A DNA stretch of 11,427 bases from Bacillota bacterium (lineage in GTDB: Bacteria > Bacillota > Clostridia > Lachnospirales > Lachnospiraceae). Position numbers and translations under genes: made by a program. The notes under the pieces are model-generated. The model was not told the DNA's origin, made no database searches, and saw nothing but the letters and a program-made list of their open reading frames with translations. The stretch covers positions 1 through 11,427 of the forward strand of contig JAEZJW010000031.1 in NCBI GenBank assembly GCA_023415595.1, given 5' to 3'. This document shows, one piece after another, positions 1 to 7,374 of the stretch. Positions within the stretch are counted from its first letter, which is position 1, and every line of letters starts with the position of its first letter.

Positions 1-19
1 ATTATAACAAAAGTTTTCC

Positions 20-1303
20 TTATTCTAAATTATTTACCATGTTTTCAATAAAAGTCCCGTAGCCTTTGGTTGAATCCTGTATAAATACATGTGTAACCGC
101 ACCTATTATCTTATTATTTTGTATAATTGGGCTGCCGCTCATGCCCTGGACGATACCTCCGGTCGCATTTAATAATCTCTCATCCGTTATTCTGATGACC
201 AGTCCTTTACTATGGTTGCTATTACCGATATCTACGCTTTCGATTTCAATTTCATAATCCTTAATTTCATCCTCAACCATGCATCTGACATAAGCCTTTC
301 CCTTCTTCACCTCCTGTTTCAGGCCGATTTTAATTGGTTTCATTTTTTCTATTCCGGAATAGGTGCTCTCTACTCTTCCAAAGATTCCCTGGTAGGTATT
401 ATCTGTGATTTTACCGATTTTGAACTTATCCTGTTGCCTGATCATACCGATCAGCTCTCCGGGCTCACCTTCCTTCCCTTTCACGATGGACATAATTTCC
501 GCAGAATATATCGTACCCTTGCTGATTTCCATCAACAAACCGGTATCAATATCAGTGATACCATGTCCCAGAGCCCCGAAATAACCATTACTGGATATAA
601 AGGTTAGGGTTCCGATACCCTGTGTGTTATCACGGATCCAGGCGCCTATTTTATAAGTACCGCTGGAGGTTTTTACAGGTGATATCCTTACCGTTATATT
701 CTCATTGTTTCTTCTGACCAGCAGAGCGATATCATTCCCTGCTGATTTCTGTATTTCTTTGATCAGTTCACCTTTATCACTGACTGGGATATTATTAACC
801 GCCAGGATATAGTCACCTGATTTAAGTTTGTTGCTTACCGGCTCATAATTTAATCCATCCTCTCCGGTAATTCTGCCGTTACCGAGTACCAGAATACCGT
901 CTGTCTCAACATAGATACCAATCGGCATCCCACAGGGAATCAGCTCCACAGTGTCTATGACATCCAGTGATATGTTTTTAAAGGTGAATAAGCCAAACAG
1001 CTTTAAGCTGACATTATAGCTGCCTTTCTGTGAGGATTCTAATGTAAACGGCTCATTCATATCAAATTCGATCTGATTTGACGGTACTCTCAGATCATTC
1101 ACACTGATCACTCCGATATCTTCGGTATTAATCTTGGCTTCAATCGGAATATTAAAATTAAAGCTTTCTTCCCTATCAACCATGATCTTTATCTCATCGG
1201 GAATTCTTTTTTCAATGTAGTAATATGCTAAACCCGCTAAGGCAATTATATTAATAAAAAAAGCACAAATCAGTATCCTTCTGTATATTCTTCTACTCCT
1301 CAT
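20..1303 (-). CDS. spoIVB: SpoIVB, sporulation signalling serine peptidase (S55 family)
   Basis: SpoIVB is made in the forespore, crosses its inner membrane and cleaves SpoIVFA, which lets the intramembrane protease SpoIVFB activate pro-sigma-K in the mother cell (known for Bacillus). From the chosen start the protein has 427 residues, close to the roughly 426 of B. subtilis SpoIVB. One membrane segment lies at about residues 10-30 and a PDZ-like domain at about 120-220. The S55 peptidase domain follows, with GHG (H247), ITDE (D374) and GMSGSP (S389). The H-D-S spacings equal those I recall for B. subtilis H236, D363 and S378, so the enzyme looks active. An in-frame ATG exists at 1318, but it has no ribosome-binding site, whereas ATG 1303 follows GAGGTG by 7 bases. 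The gene sits downstream of recN on the same strand, the conserved order in spore formers. I saw no clear sigma-G or sigma-F promoter. Only 19 bases remain beyond the stop and none looks like a terminator. Confidence 0.96.
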   Translation of the reverse strand: MRSRRIYRRILICAFFINIIALAGLAYYYIEKRIPDEIKIMVDREESFNFNIPIEAKINTEDIGVISVNDLRVPSNQIEFDMNEPFTLESSQKGSYNVSLKLFGLFTFKNISLDVIDTVELIPCGMPIGIYVETDGILVLGNGRITGEDGLNYEPVSNKLKSGDYILAVNNIPVSDKGELIKEIQKSAGNDIALLVRRNNENITVRISPVKTSSGTYKIGAWIRDNTQGIGTLTFISSNGYFGALGHGITDIDTGLLMEISKGTIYSAEIMSIVKGKEGEPGELIGMIRQQDKFKIGKITDNTYQGIFGRVESTYSGIEKMKPIKIGLKQEVKKGKAYVRCMVEDEIKDYEIEIESVDIGNSNHSKGLVIRITDERLLNATGGIVQGMSGSPIIQNNKIIGAVTHVFIQDSTKGYGTFIENMVNNLE

Positions 1304-1310
1304 CCTTTCA

Positions 1311-1316
1311 CACCTC
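1311..1316 (-). promoter_or_regulatory. Ribosome-binding site that decides the spoIVB start
   Basis: GAGGTG on the minus strand ends 7 bases before the ATG at 1303. It overlaps the codons just after the alternative upstream ATG (1318), which has only an A-rich stretch in front of it. This favours the shorter 427-residue product. Confidence 0.7.
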
Positions 1317-1352
1317 ATGTCATTTTTTCTTGTCGTTATTTAGGTCGCAATG

Positions 1353-1400
1353 ATATCCTCAAAAATGCGAAGAGGATATACAATAGTATTGTATATCCTC
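1353..1400 (-). terminator. Three-armed inverted repeat between recN and spoIVB (possible weak terminator)
   Basis: On the minus strand, 28 bases past the recN stop, GAGGATATACAA (1400-1389) pairs perfectly with TTGTATATCCTC (1383-1372) around a TACTA loop; the outer loop bases can add a 13th pair. It is followed by TTCGCATTTTT, an interrupted T-run. A third arm, GAGGATAT (1360-1353), can pair with the second arm over 8 bp, giving a competing hairpin. The main hairpin may end recN transcripts, but the T-tract is imperfect and the upper stem is AT-rich, so read-through into spoIVB or a role in mRNA stability is equally possible. Confidence 0.5.
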
Positions 1401-1427
1401 AAGGTTAGTATTCTTAAGTTTTTGATT

Positions 1428-3113
1428 TTAAAGCTTGTATTTTTTTGAAGACGAAGCCAATTCCTTCATCTCTTTGGCATTCTCTATTACCCGGTCAGTG
1501 ATGACTGCACCACCAAGGATTCTGGCTAACTCGTCGATTTGTTCCTCCTCATACAGCTCTCTGATCATGGTCTGTGTTGAGTTCCCATCAGTCTGTTTCT
1601 CGATAATGTAATGGGCATCTGCCATCGCTGCAATCTGTGCCAAATGGGTGATGCAGATGATCTGATGCTGATTTGCAATCAGAGAGAGCTGTTCGGATAC
1701 CTTTTGCGCTGTCCTTCCGCTGATTCCAACATCAATCTCATCAAAAATCAAAGTTTCAATCTCATCTTTATCTGCAAGGACGGATTTGATACCCAGCATA
1801 ATTCTGGATAACTCACCACCGGAAGCTACTCTGGAGAGAGGCCTTAAGGCTTCCCCAGGATTAGTTGAAATGATAAATTCCGCATCATCAAAACCATTCG
1901 AAGAATAAGTACCGGTCTGTTCAAAGGTCATCTCGAATTTGACATCCAGGAAGTTTAAGGACACCAGGGCTTCCTTGATTTTAGCGGTAAGCACTACGGA
2001 CTTGGTCTGCCTGATGAGGGACAGCTTCTCACAGAGGGTATTAAGTCTTCTCTCTTCCTCGGTTAATGAAGCTTTCAGCTTCTCCATATACTCATCATAA
2101 TCTCTGTATTTGGCCAGCTTCTCTTCACTTTCTTTACAATGCTTCTGGATTCCCTCCAGTGTATTGCCGTATTTCTGCTTCAGATGGTTGATCTGATCCA
2201 GACGCCTGGTTACCTCATATAATTCCTCTTCCTTATTCTCCATTCCCGAGAGATATTGGGAGAGTTCCCTGTTAAAATCATTAATTAGTGCTTCGATATC
2301 GGTCACCTGGGACAGAAAGCCTCCGATGAGCTCATCATATTCCGCAAGCTTCATCAGATGCCTTAAGGCTCTGCTGATGGAATCACCGGCAGCATCCGCT
2401 TCATAACCCATATAGCTATGGACTGCCTGTAAGCCTTCCGATATGGTATTCGCATTTGATAATTTTTTATACGTAACTGCAAGTTCTTCGTCCTCACCGG
2501 GAAGAAGACCGGCATTTTTAATTTCATTCACTTCATATTCTAAGAAAGAGATTTCCCTGAGGCGCTTCTCCTCATCCATACCTGTATCAGAAAGCTCCTG
2601 CTTTAACATCAGATAATTCTTATAGCTTGCCTCCAGCTCCTGTTTCAGGGTTCCTATTTCACTCTTAGCAAAACGGTCAACAATCTCAAGGTGCTTTGCC
2701 TTATGTAGCAGGGACTGATGCTCGTGCTGTCCATGAATGTCGATCAATAAACCCGCAATGGTTGCCAGTGCTGTTCCCGTCACATTCTCGCCGTTTATCT
2801 TACAGACACTTCTGCCCGGCAGAATCTTTCTGGAGATAATAATCTGGTTACCCTCCACCGGCAGATCCAACTCCCGCATCGCAGTGAAGATCTCTTCATC
2901 CCCAGTTTCAAAGACAAGCTCAACAAGTGCATAATCTGCACCGCTTTTGATAATATCCTTCGAAACCTTAGCTCCAAGTGCCGCATTGATGGAGCCTATG
3001 ATAATGGATTTACCGGCACCGGTCTCACCGGTCATGATATTCAGATGATCCTTAAAATAACCTTCAACTTCATTGATAATAGCAAAGTTTTTAACATGCA
3101 GGCTGACTAACAT
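1428..3113 (-). CDS. recN: RecN, SMC-like DNA double-strand break repair ATPase
   Basis: RecN is a cytosolic SMC-like ATPase that gathers at double-strand breaks, tethers DNA ends and helps RecA-dependent recombination (family knowledge). The 561-residue protein has the usual family length (about 550-580). Visible motifs are Walker A GETGAGKS (residues 29-36), HGQHEHQSLL at about 129, a long charged coiled-coil region at about 150-380, the ABC signature SGGELSR (431-437), Walker B LIFDE (D458, E459) and an H-loop histidine in ITHLAQ (H490). The start is supported by AAGGAGGAGG just upstream of the ATG. A near-consensus promoter and a LexA box lie 42-92 bases upstream, so it is probably induced by DNA damage. 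spoIVB follows after 124 bases, as in other spore formers. The gene appears intact. Confidence 0.98.
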   Translation of the reverse strand: MLVSLHVKNFAIINEVEGYFKDHLNIMTGETGAGKSIIIGSINAALGAKVSKDIIKSGADYALVELVFETGDEEIFTAMRELDLPVEGNQIIISRKILPGRSVCKINGENVTGTALATIAGLLIDIHGQHEHQSLLHKAKHLEIVDRFAKSEIGTLKQELEASYKNYLMLKQELSDTGMDEEKRLREISFLEYEVNEIKNAGLLPGEDEELAVTYKKLSNANTISEGLQAVHSYMGYEADAAGDSISRALRHLMKLAEYDELIGGFLSQVTDIEALINDFNRELSQYLSGMENKEEELYEVTRRLDQINHLKQKYGNTLEGIQKHCKESEEKLAKYRDYDEYMEKLKASLTEEERRLNTLCEKLSLIRQTKSVVLTAKIKEALVSLNFLDVKFEMTFEQTGTYSSNGFDDAEFIISTNPGEALRPLSRVASGGELSRIMLGIKSVLADKDEIETLIFDEIDVGISGRTAQKVSEQLSLIANQHQIICITHLAQIAAMADAHYIIEKQTDGNSTQTMIRELYEEEQIDELARILGGAVITDRVIENAKEMKELASSSKKYKL

Positions 3114-3155
3114 GTGCCTCCTCCTTACTGTTTTAGGTGTATGGAAAAGCCATTT

Positions 3156-3169
3156 AAAACGTATGTTCT
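3156..3169 (-). promoter_or_regulatory. LexA (SOS) operator in front of recN
   Basis: Read on the minus strand the site is AGAACATACGTTTT. Against the Firmicute LexA consensus CGAACRNRYGTTYC it matches every position except the two outermost. It begins 7 bases after the -10 hexamer and therefore covers the expected transcription start, a position where bound repressor would block RNA polymerase. The assignment rests on sequence match and position; binding is inferred. Confidence 0.8.
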
Positions 3170-3176
3170 ATAAAGC

Positions 3177-3205
3177 ATTGTAGCATAATGGAAATGTTTT
3201 ATCAA
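3177..3205 (-). promoter_or_regulatory. Sigma-A-type promoter of recN
   Basis: On the minus strand TTGATA (3205-3200) and TACAAT (3182-3177) are separated by exactly 17 bases. Each hexamer matches the vegetative consensus at five of six positions. The start site would fall near 3170, giving a leader of about 57 bases that begins within the LexA box. Confidence 0.8.
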
Positions 3206-3313
3206 TCTCATCTCGCAGCAATCCAAAATTTTGTCTTCTTTTATAATTTTATCTGAATATCCCGGCATTATCACGAATCGCAGCAGGTAAATAAATGAAC
3301 TTCATAAAAATCG

Positions 3314-3347
3314 AAAGAGGCAGGATTCTTATGAATCCTGCCTCTTT
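3314..3347 (-). terminator. Rho-independent terminator of the Ig-like protein gene
   Basis: A perfect 14-bp stem (3314-3327 with 3334-3347, core AGAGGCAGGATT) encloses a 6-base loop whose outer bases can also pair. On the minus strand it is followed by CGATTTTTATG, giving a five-T run. It lies 68 bases after the stop codon of the 1262-residue protein and upstream of the recN promoter, so it separates the two transcription units. On the plus strand it is followed by only a short T-run and no gene ends there. Confidence 0.88.
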
Positions 3348-3414
3348 TGCTGATAAAAAATATAATTTCTTCCTATGATATTGCAATATATTACTCCAGT
3401 TATTTTTCAATCTC

Positions 3415-6400
3415 TTACTTGATCTTTACTACCTTCAGCTTGCATTCCAGAATTCTTCCGTTTACCTGTGCAGTAATGATCGTTGACCCGGTCGCTTTTG
3501 ATATAATTCTGCCGTTTCTTACCTCTGCCACATTCGGGTCCATAACATCCCAGGTAATTCGTCCCGCAGCGCCTTCCACGGACAGGGTATAGGATGTGTA
3601 TTGCTCCAGCTCCAGTTTCGTAACATTCAGTCCGATTACCTTCACTTCAATGATTGCGGTCTTGCCGGAGTCCGTCATCGCTGTGATATTGGCTGTACCC
3701 ACGGATTTCGCTGTAATTTTGCCCGTTCTGCGATCAACTGACGCTACTGCTGTATTATCAGAACTCCAACTCAGACTATCGGTGGAATTGGTGGGGTTCA
3801 TCACGACCTGTACCAGCTTCACCTCTCCTGAGACCATTACCAAAGATTTATTTCCCAGTGTGATTCCGGTTGAAGGAACACGGTTACTAACAGTTACGAA
3901 GCATACCGCCTTCTTACCGCTGTTGTCCTGGGCCTGAGCAGTTATGGACACGGTACCGGGAGCAATCGCTGTAATCATGCCATCCTCGTCCACCAATGCG
4001 ATCGTATCATCACTGGAGGTCCAGGATACTTCATCATAAGTAGCATTTTTAGGCTCCAGAGACGCCTTCAGTTCCTTCGATTCACCGACCAGCATGTTCA
4101 GATAGGCTTTATCCAGACTTACCCGTGAGACAGGTCTTACTACTTCTATCTCACAGCTGGCTTCCACTTCGCTGCCATCCTGTGCAGTTGCAGTGATTGT
4201 TGCATACCCATAGGCTAATCCGGTAACCTTACCTTTACTGTTAACGGTTGCGATCTTCGTATTGCTGGATTTCCAGGATACCTTCTTATTTGATGCTGTC
4301 TGAGTGGATACGACGGCCTCTAAAATTACTGCTTTATCAATACCGATTCTTAAATTCTCATAATTCAGTTTAATGGTAGATACTAATTCTAAGACAGTCA
4401 CCACACAGGCTGCGTTATAACCGCCTTCCACTGTTGTGCAGGTAATTAATGCCGTACCCCCGGATATAGCTTCCACTACTCCGTCCTCGGTAACTGTGGC
4501 AACCTCTGTATTGGAGCTCTTCCAGATCACTCCTAATTGAGAAGCCTCACTTGGAGTCACGGAAACCTTCAGCTTAAATTCATCACCGGTATAGATTGTT
4601 TTCTCGGTAAAATTAAGGATCAGGCCTTTTACGGGCTGGGTAACTGTAACCTTACAATAAGCAATGCCTCCGGCTTCCGTCCTGACCATGATGATCGCCT
4701 GCCCGGAATCCTTTGCTAATACCTTACCGTTGTCATCCACCGTAGCTACCTTCGTATCACTGGATTCCCATACCAAGGTGGTATCGGTACTATCCCTGGG
4801 CGTCAGTTCCGCCTTCAGATAATAGTACTCCCCTGCCTTCAAATCCAGCTTTGAAACATCCAGCTTCACTCCGGTTGCTACCTTCTTAACATTAATAGTA
4901 CAATAAACAGAGTAGCCGCCATCCACGGTTCTTAAGATAATAACCGCTGTTCCTGAACCCTTCGCCGTTACCTTACCTGAAGAGTCGACAGATACGACAG
5001 AAGTATTCGTTGAGGTCCAGGTAACTGTATTTTTACTTGCTGTAACCGGCAGAATGACATAGGATAATCTGGCGACCTCACCCACATACATCGTCTTCTC
5101 TTTCTCATCCAGAGCGATGGATGAAACAGGAATCTGTATCGTAATGTTACAGATTGCCCTGACTCCGGGGCTATCTGCAGAGGTAGCAATGATGGAAACT
5201 GTTCCGGCTTTCACGAAGGTCACCATACCATTCGCATCCACTCTGGCTTTCGTGGTATCCGTGGAGGTCCAGTAAACCTCTTTATTTAATGCATTCTCAG
5301 GATATACCGAAGCTCTGAGCTGCATTCTTCTTGTATTAAGATCTACTACCACCTCAGTCTCAGACAGCTCAATGCTGGTTACAGACTGCTGGACACTTAC
5401 ATGGCAATAACCAACGACAACATTATCCTGGTTAATAGCCGAAATTACCGCGTGTCCCCCGGTAACACCCGTGATTGTAACAGTCAGGGGTGTTGCATCC
5501 GAGATTGAAACAACATTTTCATTGGAGGATTTCCAGGTAAGGTTAACACCGCTTAAAGTACGGGGCATTACCGTTGCTTTCAGCGTCCTGGAATGGCCGA
5601 TCGGAAGCACCACTTCTGCGGGATCTATCGTTATGGTCGTCACTGATTGCGTTACCATGATAAGACAGGTCGCTTTCTTAACGACGCCTTTGATATTCTG
5701 TGTGACGGTAATTGTAGTATTACCAGGCTTTAGGGCAGTAACCAGACCATTCTCTACTGATGCGATTGTTGGATTACTGCTGGTCCAGGTCAGTCCTGAG
5801 CTGGGATCAGACACCAAAGCCTTCAGCAGCAATGTGCCCGAGGTATAGAGTGAGGCACTCGTCGTACTGAGCGCAATTCCATCGATAACATTAATATCAA
5901 TCATAAACTGTATTGGAACATCACCGCTATTGATGATCGTATCGTCATAAAGATCATTTGCTGACAGATAACGGAGCACGATCTGCGCATGGCCATTTCT
6001 TAGTGCTGTTATAACACCATTCCCATCCACCTGAGCGATCAGGGAATCTTCATTCTCAACATAAGTATAAGAGAACATATCCGGATCAGGGATATTGGAA
6101 TTATCCCCGATGTTATAGGTATCTCCGACCTGCATGACAAGATTTACATCAGTGATTGAGATAGGTACCACGATCATCATATAGGCATAGGGGATTACCG
6201 AGCTGCCTATATATTCATTGTTGGGATAAGCAAAGATTTCATAGGTACCGGCTTTTACTCTTTCGAAGTTGACATTTCCGCTAAGGGTACTGACGGAATA
6301 TTCCATTTTTGTACTATCGGCAGGCAGAAATTTTCCTGTACTTACATCCTTTACTTTCCATACCAAATTCGTGGCTAGATTAGCATTTGATCTGAGTACA

Positions 6401-7203
6401 AAACTGGATGGAACGTTTAAAACCGGAGCAGCTGTATTAGGATCATCACCGGATTGCACCTGATGATGAGTACTGCCGGTATCATAATTCAGTGAATATC
6501 TAGGCTTTACTACCACCCGGATGAAATCCGTCTTGGGCGTTCCATTGGTAGACCTGGTCGTGGTGGTTGGGGTAATCTTGGTGCTTCCTCCGCCTCTTGG
6601 GATAATATTACCGCCCACTACTTCAGCCACTCCCACATTATCACTTACAAATTCAACTGCTGAAGAGAGTGCAGGGCCACTGACTACATTCGGATCGACA
6701 TATTTTAACGAGATATCCTTTTCAGGAGTAATCTCGTCGAGTACAAGAACTCTTTCATTCGTTGTAGTTGCATAGATCAAGCCCATTGCGGTCTCATCAA
6801 AGGACAAGTTAACCAGTATATGACAGCTTAAGGTATATTGCATAGAACCATATTGGATTAATGCCGTAATTGTAGCATAGCCCGGACCGACCCTCCTCAA
6901 CTGGACAGAAGTGGAGGTATTATTATGGAGTGTAACAACATTACTATTTGAGTTAGTCCAGGTGATGGTGGTTGAAGGAGCCCATCCTCCCTCAGCACTG
7001 ACACTTAGGAATAATTCCTGGTTATTCATCTCATATTCTGTACCCGTAGGCCGATCCACACCGTCAATAACGAAGAAATACTCCTCCGGCAGGGGATCTG
7101 GAACCTGTGTAGCTCCGGCAGTATGGCTTCCATAAGATAATATGGCAACGGTAAACAGTAAGCTGAATACCAGAAAACGAACTAATCCTCTTCCTTTTAT
7201 CAT
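3415..7203 (-). CDS. Large secreted protein of tandem bacterial Ig-like (BIG2) domains
   Basis: The 1262-residue protein starts with a signal peptide: positive MIKGRGLVRF, a hydrophobic stretch to about residue 23, and probable cleavage after A31 (TAGA/TQ). Ten clear BIG2 modules of 71-87 residues fill residues 442-1262. Each has the core pattern V..I.L, a Trp in TW.SS(N/D), a V.G.VTA turn and a last strand, in nine of the ten with a central Cys. Residues 40-132 and about 350-441 look like diverged copies; about 133-345 is Ser/Thr/Asn-rich, all-beta-looking and unassigned. I see no LPXTG, SLH, LysM, choline- or carbohydrate-binding module, catalytic motif or second membrane segment. BIG2 modules usually act as stalks or adhesive parts of surface proteins, but here no functional head is visible, so the role is unknown. 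AGGAGG lies 7 bases before the ATG. A terminator follows, and recN is the next gene. Confidence 0.93.
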   Translation of the reverse strand: MIKGRGLVRFLVFSLLFTVAILSYGSHTAGATQVPDPLPEEYFFVIDGVDRPTGTEYEMNNQELFLSVSAEGGWAPSTTITWTNSNSNVVTLHNNTSTSVQLRRVGPGYATITALIQYGSMQYTLSCHILVNLSFDETAMGLIYATTTNERVLVLDEITPEKDISLKYVDPNVVSGPALSSAVEFVSDNVGVAEVVGGNIIPRGGGSTKITPTTTTRSTNGTPKTDFIRVVVKPRYSLNYDTGSTHHQVQSGDDPNTAAPVLNVPSSFVLRSNANLATNLVWKVKDVSTGKFLPADSTKMEYSVSTLSGNVNFERVKAGTYEIFAYPNNEYIGSSVIPYAYMMIVVPISITDVNLVMQVGDTYNIGDNSNIPDPDMFSYTYVENEDSLIAQVDGNGVITALRNGHAQIVLRYLSANDLYDDTIINSGDVPIQFMIDINVIDGIALSTTSASLYTSGTLLLKALVSDPSSGLTWTSSNPTIASVENGLVTALKPGNTTITVTQNIKGVVKKATCLIMVTQSVTTITIDPAEVVLPIGHSRTLKATVMPRTLSGVNLTWKSSNENVVSISDATPLTVTITGVTGGHAVISAINQDNVVVGYCHVSVQQSVTSIELSETEVVVDLNTRRMQLRASVYPENALNKEVYWTSTDTTKARVDANGMVTFVKAGTVSIIATSADSPGVRAICNITIQIPVSSIALDEKEKTMYVGEVARLSYVILPVTASKNTVTWTSTNTSVVSVDSSGKVTAKGSGTAVIILRTVDGGYSVYCTINVKKVATGVKLDVSKLDLKAGEYYYLKAELTPRDSTDTTLVWESSDTKVATVDDNGKVLAKDSGQAIIMVRTEAGGIAYCKVTVTQPVKGLILNFTEKTIYTGDEFKLKVSVTPSEASQLGVIWKSSNTEVATVTEDGVVEAISGGTALITCTTVEGGYNAACVVTVLELVSTIKLNYENLRIGIDKAVILEAVVSTQTASNKKVSWKSSNTKIATVNSKGKVTGLAYGYATITATAQDGSEVEASCEIEVVRPVSRVSLDKAYLNMLVGESKELKASLEPKNATYDEVSWTSSDDTIALVDEDGMITAIAPGTVSITAQAQDNSGKKAVCFVTVSNRVPSTGITLGNKSLVMVSGEVKLVQVVMNPTNSTDSLSWSSDNTAVASVDRRTGKITAKSVGTANITAMTDSGKTAIIEVKVIGLNVTKLELEQYTSYTLSVEGAAGRITWDVMDPNVAEVRNGRIISKATGSTIITAQVNGRILECKLKVVKIK
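3418..5880 (-). repeat. Ten tandem BIG2 protein modules
   Basis: The encoded modules span residues 442-519, 520-606, 607-691, 692-774, 775-856, 857-939, 940-1023, 1024-1107, 1108-1191 and a short last one at 1192-1262. Shared landmarks are the Trp of TW.SSN, the DxxGKVTA-like turn and a Cys in the final strand (absent in the ninth). Modules seven to ten of the ten keep VSW/LSW and ITA cores, while modules four to six share a GG turn before the Cys. The copies are clearly diverged at DNA level, so this is an old duplication rather than a recent expansion. Confidence 0.9.
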
Positions 7204-7210
7204 CGTGTAC

Positions 7211-7216
7211 CCTCCT
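7211..7216 (-). promoter_or_regulatory. Ribosome-binding site of the Ig-like protein gene
   Basis: A perfect AGGAGG on the minus strand lies 7 bases before the ATG at 7203. It fixes the start that gives a complete signal peptide. Confidence 0.85.
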
Positions 7217-7264
7217 ATATCACTCGTCCTAAGTATTATATCGGTTAAATATTATGGATATCTT

Positions 7265-7293
7265 AGTATATTTTAGCTTATTATAAGTGTAAT
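7265..7293 (-). promoter_or_regulatory. Candidate promoter of the Ig-like protein gene
   Basis: On the minus strand ATTACA (7293-7288; four of six matches to TTGACA) and TATACT (7270-7265; five of six matches to TATAAT) are 17 bases apart, about 60 bases before the start codon. The region is very AT-rich and holds other TATAAT hexamers without a good partner, so chance similarity is possible. Confidence 0.4.
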
Positions 7294-7296
7294 ATT

Positions 7297-7312
7297 TGGC
7301 ACAAATGTGTCA
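7297..7312. promoter_or_regulatory. 16-bp palindrome, possible regulator binding site
   Basis: TGGCACAAATGTGTCA is symmetric at 14 of 16 positions, broken only by the third base pair from each end. It lies 3 bases upstream of the candidate -35 hexamer of the Ig-like protein gene, where an activator could bind. I do not recognise the site as that of a named regulator. Confidence 0.35.
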
Positions 7313-7374
7313 TATAGGATATACAGATTGGAAATTGAAACCATTCAACCGATGGGAAGGATATGGACTACCTA

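Noticed and set aside
1319..1427. Possible sigma-G promoter for spoIVB (AGAATA followed 17 bases later by CAATACTA)
   Set aside because: The -10 part departs from the CATnnTA-type consensus at key bases and falls inside the hairpin, so the match is too weak to list.
3378..3389. Perfect 12-bp palindrome ATATTGCAATAT between the Ig-like gene and its terminator
   Set aside because: It is short, AT-rich and lies downstream of a gene with no promoter nearby, so chance is a sufficient explanation.
3418..5880. Repeated structure considered as a CRISPR array or recent tandem DNA repeat
   Set aside because: The periodicity of about 250 bases is at protein level only; the DNA copies are diverged and the frame is continuous.
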